Shown here piece by piece: positions 1-4,025 of a stretch of DNA of 5,954 bases (its first letter is position 1; each line of letters begins with the position of its first letter). Position numbers and translations under genes: made by a program. The notes beneath the pieces were generated by a model. The model ran no database searches. It saw nothing but the letters and a program-made list of their open reading frames with translations, and had not been told where the DNA came from. Source of the stretch: Sedimentisphaerales bacterium (GTDB taxonomy: Bacteria; Planctomycetota; Phycisphaerae; Sedimentisphaerales; SM23-30); the NCBI GenBank assembly GCA_030634605.1, contig DAOWAK010000093.1:1-5954 (forward strand), in the 5' to 3' direction.

Positions 1-693
1 ATTCAAGCTCCTGAGAATCAGCAGGGGGAAGAAGCCGGGCAGGAGCAGGCTGCTATTGGTGGTGTTGAAAAACTGCTGGAAGAAATGCAGCAGGATTTGG
101 TGGGTGAATTACCGGAGCCGGGAGAAGAAGCTGAGCCGGGTAATGAAACGTTGAGTCCTTTAGCGGGGCAAGGCGGTGGGGCAGTTGTTAGCGGCCAGGG
201 TGCGGAGAGTGGATTTACGCGGCGCGCCCGGGCGAAGTTTGCCCAGCACATGCGGCGGGCGGAGACGCTGATGGGTGAGGGGAATTATTATCGTGCGGCG
301 GATGCTTTTGGGTCGGCGATAGTATATGATTTTCGAAGTGGGGCGGCGCACATGGGTAAGGCGCGAGCGTTGTTTGCGGCGGGGGAGTTTATGAGTGCGG
401 CATATTTCCTGGACCGGGCGTTGCAGTTTGAACCGAAGTTGGCGGGAGCTGAGGTGGATTTGAAGAAGCTGTCTGCTGATGAGGTACAACTGGCAAAGCG
501 GTTAGCTGATCTGGATCGTTGGCAGAGTGAGTCCGGCAATGCGATGCTCTTGTTCCTGAACGGTTACGTCAAACTGAAGACCGGTGAGGTTGAGCAAGCC
601 CGAGTGCTGTTGGTCGAGGCGAAAAAAGCACAGCCGAAGATGGCATCAATTGACTATCTGTTAAAGGCGATTGACCAGGCTGAAGTGAAATAA
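1..693 (+). CDS. Tetratricopeptide-repeat protein, C-terminal part (5' end outside window)
   Basis: The reading frame is open from the first base of the window, so the gene begins upstream; the ATG at 85 is internal to this open frame and need not be the start. 230 residues are visible. Residues 1 to about 75 are a low-complexity linker rich in Gln, Glu, Gly and Pro. From about residue 79 there are helix-pair repeats with TPR spacing: about 79-112 (with GNYYRAADAFGSAI), 113-146 (with ALFAAGEFMSAAYFLDRAL, ending FEP) and 179-212 (with GYVKLKTGEVEQARVLL). TPR arrays are protein-binding scaffolds. No catalytic motif is visible and the partner is unknown. No signal peptide can be judged because the N terminus is missing. 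The stop is TAA at 691-693. The next gene starts 82 bases downstream on the same strand, so co-transcription is possible but not shown. The TPR assignment is secure; a specific function is not. Confidence 0.82.
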   Translation: MQAPENQQGEEAGQEQAAIGGVEKLLEEMQQDLVGELPEPGEEAEPGNETLSPLAGQGGGAVVSGQGAESGFTRRARAKFAQHMRRAETLMGEGNYYRAADAFGSAIVYDFRSGAAHMGKARALFAAGEFMSAAYFLDRALQFEPKLAGAEVDLKKLSADEVQLAKRLADLDRWQSESGNAMLLFLNGYVKLKTGEVEQARVLLVEAKKAQPKMASIDYLLKAIDQAEVK

Positions 694-718
694 TGGTTTG
701 GCAGATTGATGGTGTTTA

Positions 719-730
719 GAATCCGGATTC
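719..730. repeat. Perfect 12-bp palindrome in the TPR/rseC-like gap
   Basis: GAATCCGGATTC reads identically on both strands and lies 25 bases after the TPR gene stop. It is followed three bases later by a second palindrome. It has no loop, so it could be a dimeric protein-binding site or an edge of a repeat element. No U-tract follows, so it is not a canonical terminator. Confidence 0.5.
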
Positions 731-733
731 AGC

Positions 734-749
734 ATGGGCTAAAGCCCAT
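734..749. repeat. REP-like hairpin, 7-bp arms with AA loop
   Basis: The arms ATGGGCT and AGCCCAT are perfectly complementary around a two-base AA spacer. The arm length and AA spacer match those of the hairpin at 1745-1760, although the arm sequences differ. The GGGCTAAAGCCC core resembles short palindromes that recur between genes in many environmental bacterial genomes (from recall, not searched). It lies 26 bases before the start codon of the next gene. With no T-run after it, it is more likely an extragenic repeat or mRNA-processing hairpin than a terminator. Confidence 0.55.
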
Positions 750-775
750 CCTACAGGAATTATAAGAATCGCCTA

Positions 776-1138
776 ATGAAACCACAAAATCAGATTGATA
801 GTTTCGATAGCGACAATGCTGAGAAACAGCTGGAGAATCCGGTGTGTGTGGGGTGTCCGGATTCTGATCAGTGCCGGAAGGTGTGGTCTGCGCCGAATCG
901 TGGTCCGTTTACGGCGGTGGGATTGTCGTTGAGTAGTATTGTGGTTTTTCTGCTGCCGTTGGCTGGGGCGATTTTTGTGGGAGGATTGATGCGGGCGATG
1001 TCGGAGGAGCCTTCAACGGTTCTGGAGATTCTGGCGGCGGTAGTCGGTTTGGTGATGGGGATTGGTCTGGCCCGGTTGATAATGCCATTGATAAGGAAGC
1101 GTTTTTATGTCGGCAGCGAAAAAAAGACCGGGTCCTGA
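776..1138 (+). CDS. Small two-helix membrane protein with Cys cluster, RseC-family-like
   Basis: This is a 120-residue protein. A polar, acidic N terminus carries Cys24, Cys27 and Cys33 in a CxxCx5C pattern (CVGCPDSDQC). Two hydrophobic segments follow at about 47-71 and 82-104, and the tail is basic. RseC/MucC proteins (the SoxR-reducing-system family) carry the same CxxCx5C spacing ahead of two membrane helices, as in E. coli RseC as I remember it. They are usually about 150-160 residues with an extra N-terminal domain; most of that domain is missing here. In that family the cysteines are thought to act in redox chemistry at the inner membrane; whether this protein binds a metal or Fe-S centre is unknown. 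ATG 776 is the only ATG in frame after the TAA at 740-742. Its ribosome binding site is weak: the nearest AGGA, at 755-758, is too distant. The 3' end overlaps the next gene by 32 bases. An unrelated small membrane protein cannot be excluded. Confidence 0.6.
   Translation: MKPQNQIDSFDSDNAEKQLENPVCVGCPDSDQCRKVWSAPNRGPFTAVGLSLSSIVVFLLPLAGAIFVGGLMRAMSEEPSTVLEILAAVVGLVMGIGLARLIMPLIRKRFYVGSEKKTGS
1093..1099 (+). promoter_or_regulatory. Ribosome binding site for ubiX, inside the upstream gene
   Basis: AAGGAAG lies seven bases before ATG 1107 and within the coding region of the RseC-like gene. It supports ATG 1107 as the start despite the 32-base overlap, and suggests translational coupling between the two genes. 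Confidence 0.7.
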
Positions 1139-1709
1139 ATCGGTTATTTTGGGCATCAGCGGGGCCAGTGGATCGATCTACGCCAGGCGGATGCTGGAAT
1201 TGCTGGCGGGTGCAGGTGTGCAGGTTCATGTTATTGTGACTGATCCGGGTCGGGCGGTGATGGCGGAGGAGCTGGGGGTGAGCGAGATTTCAGCGGAGCA
1301 GTTGATCGGGCGGTCTTGTGAGAATTTGATTTTTCACGATAACGGCAAGATGCACGACAATCTGGCGAGTGGATCTTATCCGGTGGATGCGATGGTGATT
1401 TGTCCGTGCAGCAGCCACACGGTGGCGGCGATTGCGGCGGGGCTGGGTGATACGCTGCTGTTGCGGGCGGCTTATGTGAGTCTTAAACAGCGGCGGCCGC
1501 TGGTGCTGGTTCATCGAGAGAATCCGCTGACGGCTATCGATCTGGAAAATCTGCTGCGGATTACGCGGGCCGGGGGGATAGTCAGTCCGGCGAGTCCGGG
1601 TTTTTATATGCAGCCGCGGACGATTGATGATCTGGTGGATTCGGTAGTCGGGCGGGCATTGGATCTGCTAAACGTTCCTCACGAGCTACCGATTCGCTGG
1701 CAGGGCTGA
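1107..1709 (+). CDS. ubiX: UbiX-family flavin prenyltransferase
   Basis: UbiX enzymes transfer a dimethylallyl group to reduced FMN to make prenylated FMN, the cofactor of UbiD-type decarboxylases used in ubiquinone-like and aromatic-acid pathways. This 200-residue protein has the usual family length and is cytosolic, with no signal peptide. Visible family signatures are the FMN-binding GISGASGSIYA at 16-26, SGSY at 88-91, the VICPCSSHT segment at 97-105, LLLRAAYVSLKQRRPLVLVHRENPL near 117-141, and PASPGFYMQPRTIDDLVD at 161-178, ending in RWQG. Lys127, Glu138, Tyr167 and Arg183 align, at a constant offset of two, with residues I recall as active-site Lys129, Glu140, Tyr169 and Arg185 of Pseudomonas UbiX, so the enzyme looks intact. 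No ubiD partner lies in the window. The related phosphopantothenoylcysteine decarboxylase fold is less likely given the Tyr/Arg C-terminal motif. Confidence 0.93.
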   Translation: MSAAKKRPGPESVILGISGASGSIYARRMLELLAGAGVQVHVIVTDPGRAVMAEELGVSEISAEQLIGRSCENLIFHDNGKMHDNLASGSYPVDAMVICPCSSHTVAAIAAGLGDTLLLRAAYVSLKQRRPLVLVHRENPLTAIDLENLLRITRAGGIVSPASPGFYMQPRTIDDLVDSVVGRALDLLNVPHELPIRWQG

Positions 1710-1744
1710 AGTTAATGGCGAATGACAAAGCCTGAATGATCAGT

Positions 1745-1760
1745 CACGGCAAATGCCGTG
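1745..1760. repeat. REP-like hairpin, 7-bp arms with AA loop
   Basis: The arms CACGGCA and TGCCGTG are perfectly complementary around AA. It starts 36 bases after the ubiX stop and shares its architecture with 734-749. It could cap the 3' end of the ubiX mRNA, but there is no T-run for intrinsic termination. Confidence 0.6.
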
Positions 1761-1770
1761 CCTCGACAAG

Positions 1771-1845
1771 CGAATCAATGACGAAATCCGAAGTTCGAAA
1801 TTCGAAACAATATCGAATTACCGAAATTCTAATTTTCAAAGCGAA
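1771..1845. repeat. CGAA-rich degenerate repeat tract
   Basis: CGAA occurs at 1771, 1782, 1789, 1796, 1803, 1814, 1822 and 1842, with three consecutive seven-base steps (1782 to 1803). Two TTCGAA palindromes lie one base apart (1794-1799 and 1801-1806). About 0.3 copies of a given tetramer would be expected by chance in 75 bases. Further CGAA copies lie outside the tract at 1719, 1979 and 2008. Function unknown. Confidence 0.6.
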
Positions 1846-1850
1846 TCTGG

Positions 1851-1871
1851 ATGCCCGATCAAGTCGGGCAT
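1851..1871. repeat. Hairpin with 8-bp perfect stem
   Basis: ATGCCCGA (1851-1858) pairs with TCGGGCAT (1864-1871) around a five-base loop, and one extra wobble pair is possible. It is followed by GACAAG rather than a T-run. It resembles common intergenic palindromes of environmental bacteria (recall only). Confidence 0.6.
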
Positions 1872-1909
1872 GACAAGTTTGGGCGTGGGATTTTGGGAGA
1901 GATAAGATT

Positions 1910-1926
1910 GCCGGCAAGATGCCGGC
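1910..1926. repeat. GCCGGC hairpin, 6-bp arms
   Basis: Two GCCGGC hexamers flank AAGAT. Because the hexamer is itself a palindrome, the pair is both a direct and an inverted repeat, and can form one hairpin or two protein-binding half-sites. Confidence 0.5.
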
Positions 1927-1935
1927 GGTACACTC

Positions 1936-1960
1936 CCAAGCAGAGCTTGGCGGTGCCGCC
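1936..1960. repeat. Two abutting hairpins
   Basis: CCAAGC (1936-1941) pairs with GCTTGG (1945-1950) around AGA. GGCGG (1949-1953) pairs with CCGCC (1956-1960) around TG. The stems share two bases, so the two folds compete at their edge. Confidence 0.5.
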
Positions 1961-1983
1961 CTGAACAGGATTCAATGACGAAT

Positions 1984-2016
1984 CATCCTCCTACGGCGGA
2001 TGTGTGACGAATTTTT
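1984..2016 (+). terminator. Weak candidate terminator between ubiX and htrA
   Basis: CATCC (1984-1988) pairs with GGATG (1998-2002), with two further inner G-C pairs possible after a mismatch. A run of five T follows at 2012-2016, but nine bases beyond the stem. For plus-strand transcripts this is a poor intrinsic terminator. For htrA on the minus strand the stem lies 12 bases after the stop and has no T-run. Confidence 0.3.
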
Positions 2017-3478
2017 ACAAATCGACGCGGTTTTGGGGTGGTTTTTTGTTGTTGGATTGTGTTCTGAGTTTGGCGTCGAATTGTCTGATTTCGTAGCCCC
2101 AGCGGGTGGTTTTTGAGCGGTAGAGGGTGATGTTAACGAGGTTTCCTTCGGTGATGGTTTCGAGTTTGTAGCCGAGGGAATCGAGGTTTTGGATGGGGGT
2201 GCTGTTGATGGCCATGATGAGGTCGCCTTTGGCGATGCCGGAGTTGTCGGCGGGTGAGCCGGGTTCAATCGAACTGACGGCGATATAGCCTGGTTCGGCG
2301 GCGCCGCCGAATTTTTCGGCTTGTTGGTTGCTGAGGCTGTAGATGTTCAAGCCGAACATTTGTAAGGCCAGGGCGGGGGCGTCGGGCTTGGGGCGCTCTA
2401 TTAAGGTGACGCTGATATTGAGTTGTTTTTTAGGGGAATCGTCTGAACCGTTCCGGTTTCGCAAGATTTTGAATTTGGTTTGCTGGTTGAGTTTTTGTTC
2501 GAGCAATTCCAGGTAAAAACCGACGGCAGAGTTTGTTGGGGTGTCGGCGATGGCGGTTATGGTGTCGTTAATGCGTAAGCCGGCGCGGGCGGCAGTGCTG
2601 TCGGGGAGAACGGACTGGACGAGGACTCCTTTTTGTTGAACTGTCGTCTGGTTTTGGCCGTCGGGGCGGGAAAAATCTACTATTTGAGCGCCAAAATCGA
2701 TGCGGCGATCGTGTTCGATATTGGCGTAGAGGATTTTGGCGAGGTTTTCGCGCAGTTGATCGACGGGAATGGCGAAACCGATGCCTTCGGCGGCCCGTCT
2801 GATGGCGGTGTTCATGCCGATGACGGAGCCGTTGATGTTAATGAGGGGGCCGCCGCTGTTTCCGGGGTTGATGGGTGCGGAGATCTGGATGAGGTTGGGG
2901 AACTCTTTGTTCTCGATTTGCAAATCCCGATGGACGGCGCTGATGATGCCGTCGGTGAGGGTGTGTTGATAGCCGAAGGGGTTTCCGATGGCCAGGACGG
3001 TTTCGCCGATCATCAGGTCGTCGCTACGGCCTAAAGCGACGGTGGGCAGGGGGGTTTCCGGTTCGATTTTGAGCAGGGCCATGTCCATGGACTCGCTGGC
3101 GACGATTTTTTCGGCAGGGAATTGGCTGCCGTCGGCCATGATGACGGTGATTTCGAGGGCGCCGGAGACGACGTGGGCGTTGGTGATTACGTAGCCTCGG
3201 TCATCGAGTACGAAACCGGAGCCGAGGAAAGGTCGAGCCTGGAGTCTGGGCCGAAAAAGGCCCCAGTCTTCAAAACCCCAGAAGGGATTGGACTGTCGGA
3301 CGAGTTGTTTACCGGTGATGCTGACGACGGCGTCCTTGTTTTTCTGGAAGGCATCGACAATGGGCGTTCGGCGGGGGTGTTGCAGTGATTCGGCCCGGGC
3401 GGGGAATGAGGAACCGACTGAACCTGCCAAGAAAGCTATCAGTAATAAATCGCGAATTATGTTGAAAATTTGCTTCAT
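2015..3478 (-). CDS. HtrA/Deg-type periplasmic serine protease with two PDZ domains
   Basis: This 487-residue protein begins with a Sec signal peptide: basic residues, a hydrophobic core at about 10-24, and a likely cut after the ARA at 27-29. The trypsin-like domain spans about 35-255. The catalytic triad is His102 in TNAHVV, Asp132 in SMDMALLKI and Ser208 in GNSGGP. PDZ1 is about 262-360 and PDZ2 about 375-455 (PGSPADNSGIAKGDLI near 406-421); a short polar tail follows. Length and order fit DegP/DegQ-class proteases, which degrade or refold misfolded envelope proteins. The activation-site segment reads QISAPINPGNSGGP; most homologues have TDAAINPGNSGGP, so residues 199-202 are unusual. ATG at 3476-3478 is supported by the signal peptide starting there and by AGAAAGG eight bases upstream. 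The gene is alone on its strand, convergent with ubiX and divergent from gyrA. A MITE-like element lies just upstream. I cannot choose between degP, degQ and other paralogue names. Confidence 0.95.
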   Translation of the reverse strand: MKQIFNIIRDLLLIAFLAGSVGSSFPARAESLQHPRRTPIVDAFQKNKDAVVSITGKQLVRQSNPFWGFEDWGLFRPRLQARPFLGSGFVLDDRGYVITNAHVVSGALEITVIMADGSQFPAEKIVASESMDMALLKIEPETPLPTVALGRSDDLMIGETVLAIGNPFGYQHTLTDGIISAVHRDLQIENKEFPNLIQISAPINPGNSGGPLININGSVIGMNTAIRRAAEGIGFAIPVDQLRENLAKILYANIEHDRRIDFGAQIVDFSRPDGQNQTTVQQKGVLVQSVLPDSTAARAGLRINDTITAIADTPTNSAVGFYLELLEQKLNQQTKFKILRNRNGSDDSPKKQLNISVTLIERPKPDAPALALQMFGLNIYSLSNQQAEKFGGAAEPGYIAVSSIEPGSPADNSGIAKGDLIMAINSTPIQNLDSLGYKLETITEGNLVNITLYRSKTTRWGYEIRQFDAKLRTQSNNKKPPQNRVDL

Positions 3479-3486
3479 TTTTTGGG

Positions 3487-3493
3487 CCTTTCT
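3487..3493 (-). promoter_or_regulatory. Ribosome binding site for the htrA-type gene
   Basis: On the minus strand this reads AGAAAGG, eight bases before the ATG. It lies between the start codon and the MITE-like element, so the insertion left translation signals intact. Confidence 0.6.
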
Positions 3494-3522
3494 ATGAAAA
3501 ATTGCCTCAGAAAAATACTATC

Positions 3523-3538
3523 TTAAGGGAACCTCTAA
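3523..3538. repeat. Left terminal inverted repeat of MITE-like element
   Basis: This 16-base end pairs with 3737-3752 with a single mismatch, at base 3530. It lies 44 bases upstream of the htrA start codon. Confidence 0.8.
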
Positions 3539-3559
3539 AAATTCATTTTGGCTGCGAGG

Positions 3560-3623
3560 TCCTGGCGGACGGCTGGAAATATCCTGGCGGACGGCCGGAA
3601 ATATCCTGGCGGACGGCCGGAAA
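3560..3623. repeat. 22-bp tandem repeat, 2.9 copies
   Basis: Units begin at 3560, 3582 and 3604 with the pattern TCCTGGCGGACGGCYGGAAA followed by TA. The first unit has T at 3574 where the others have C. The third unit is cut short after GGAAA. The copies lie only in the left arm of the MITE-like element and have no counterpart in the right arm. They are nearly identical, which suggests recent expansion by slippage or recombination. Confidence 0.9.
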
Positions 3624-3647
3624 GACGTTTTCCGCCTGATCGTCGTC

Positions 3648-3689
3648 GCGAAAAACCGGGAATATTCACCAATATGCCCGATTCTTCGC
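3648..3689 (-). repeat. Central stem-loop of the MITE-like element
   Basis: Bases 3648-3666 and 3671-3689 form a 19-position stem with a four-base loop. Sixteen positions are Watson-Crick pairs. In RNA copied from the minus strand (the htrA sense) two of the three mismatches become G-U pairs, giving 18 of 19. In plus-strand RNA they are C-A mismatches. Confidence 0.7.
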
Positions 3690-3736
3690 TCCTTGCCAGA
3701 CGAAAAAATCCCGCGCTCTCGCGGCAAAAGCAATTA

Positions 3737-3752
3737 TTAGAGGTACCCTTAA
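3737..3752. repeat. Right terminal inverted repeat of MITE-like element
   Basis: This is the partner of 3523-3538. Its outer TTAA matches the outer TTAA of the left end. The flanking bases beyond TTAA differ on the two sides, so any target duplication is at most four bases. Confidence 0.8.
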
Positions 3753-3793
3753 TTACAGATTCCGGATCACTGAATTTCTTTCACAAAAAGTGG

Positions 3794-3822
3794 ATTATAA
3801 CCACACAAAAGGGAAGAAAAAA
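3794..3822 (-). promoter_or_regulatory. Candidate promoter for the htrA-type gene, upstream of the MITE
   Basis: On the minus strand, 3799-3794 reads TATAAT, a perfect -10 box. Seventeen bases upstream, 3822-3817 is TTTTTT, a poor but T-rich -35. Transcription would start near 3787 and run through the whole MITE-like element before reaching the start codon about 310 bases away. The -10 box lies in a GTGG/CCAC inverted repeat (3790-3803) that could be a binding site. Confidence 0.4.
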
Positions 3823-3835
3823 GGCAAAAGAAATA

Positions 3836-3864
3836 TTGCTGTGGGCTGAGATTTTGGTTAGAAT
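3836..3864 (+). promoter_or_regulatory. Candidate sigma-70-type promoter for gyrA
   Basis: TTGCTG (3836-3841) and TAGAAT (3859-3864) are separated by exactly 17 bases. The -10 matches consensus at five of six positions, the -35 at three of six. A start near 3871 would give a leader of about 155 bases before the GTG start codon. Confidence 0.45.
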
Positions 3865-3913
3865 ACGGTGCTGTTTTTCGGGCTGTGAAATTGCCTGGGA
3901 AACTCCCCGTTGT

Positions 3914-3931
3914 GGCGATTGACATATCGCC
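3914..3931 (+). promoter_or_regulatory. gyrA leader hairpin 1
   Basis: GGCGAT (3914-3919) pairs with ATCGCC (3926-3931) around a six-base TGACAT loop. The word GATTGAC at 3917-3923 recurs at 3977-3983 in the next hairpin. Confidence 0.4.
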
Positions 3932-3972
3932 CGGTTTCTTAGCCAGAAACGAGAATTTGAGTGGTTGAGAAA

Positions 3973-3988
3973 CGCCGATTGACCGGCG
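3973..3988 (+). promoter_or_regulatory. gyrA leader hairpin 2
   Basis: CGCCG (3973-3977) pairs with CGGCG (3984-3988) around ATTGAC, again a six-base loop. It ends 22 bases before the ribosome binding site and so does not mask it directly. Confidence 0.4.
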
Positions 3989-4010
3989 AAACAGATGAAT
4001 TTTATAGAAA

Positions 4011-4015
4011 AAGGA
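4011..4015 (+). promoter_or_regulatory. Ribosome binding site deciding the gyrA GTG start
   Basis: AAGGA ends ten bases before GTG 4026. The same frame has a TAG at 4005-4007, and the next ATG in frame falls inside the conserved NYAMSVI segment, so GTG 4026 is the only sensible start. Confidence 0.65.
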
Positions 4016-4025
4016 TCGTGCCCAG

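Larger units (their letters stand above)
1710..2014. other. Repeat-packed gap between convergent ubiX and htrA, no gene
   Basis: I see no credible coding region in these 305 bases. The stretch holds at least six small hairpins (1745-1760, 1851-1871, 1910-1926, 1936-1950, 1949-1960, 1984-2002). It also holds four copies of ATGAC(A/G)A (from 1722, 1778, 1870 and 1975) and a CGAA-rich tract (1771-1845). The 11-mer TCAATGACGAA occurs at 1775-1785 and again at 1972-1982. The hairpins may end transcription from both sides, but none has a classic stem followed directly by a long T-run. The pattern looks like accumulated extragenic repeat elements. Confidence 0.7.
3523..3752. mobile_element. 230-bp MITE-like element, no transposase
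   Basis: The ends are TTAAGGGAACCTCTAA (3523-3538) and TTAGAGGTACCCTTAA (3737-3752). Reversed and complemented, the right end matches the left at 15 of 16 bases. Weaker similarity continues inward to about 3559 and 3716, including a shared TTTTG and a GC(T/C)GCGAG block. The outer TTAA at both ends may be a target duplication rather than part of the repeat, in which case the element is 3527-3748. The interior has a central hairpin (3648-3689) and a one-sided tandem repeat (3560-3623). The short open frames inside look non-coding and no transposase is present, so it would have to be mobilised in trans by an enzyme recognising the same ends. The parent IS family is not recognised. Confidence 0.75.

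Noticed and set aside
1745..1760. Intrinsic terminator of ubiX
   Set aside because: The stem is perfect, but only GC-rich mixed sequence follows, with no T-run, so it is recorded as a repeat.
1710..2014. CRISPR array
   Set aside because: The repeats are short, of differing sequence and irregularly spaced. There is no constant 24-40 base repeat with uniform spacers and no cas gene.
2633..3034. Plus-strand open frames antisense to the htrA-type gene
   Set aside because: They are mirror frames of the protease coding sequence, Gly/Asp/Val-rich and without family signatures.
3518..3733. 71-residue minus-strand open frame inside the MITE-like element
   Set aside because: It spans the element almost exactly and is set by its repeats. 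It has no transposase motif and no clear ribosome binding site, and is more likely non-coding.
3548..3922. 124-residue plus-strand open frame across the MITE-like element
   Set aside because: It reads through the tandem repeats and the right terminal repeat into unrelated sequence, is Arg-rich and low in complexity, and has no recognisable domain. It is a by-product of the repeat structure.
3919..3924. Perfect TTGACA as a gyrA -35 box
   Set aside because: No acceptable -10 lies 16-18 bases downstream (3941-3948 reads AGCCAGAA), and the hexamer sits within hairpin 1. The 3836-3864 pair fits better.
3979..4008. TTGACC with TATAGA as a second gyrA promoter
   Set aside because: The spacing of 18 is acceptable, but transcription would start around 4015, at or beyond the ribosome binding site, leaving an almost leaderless mRNA.
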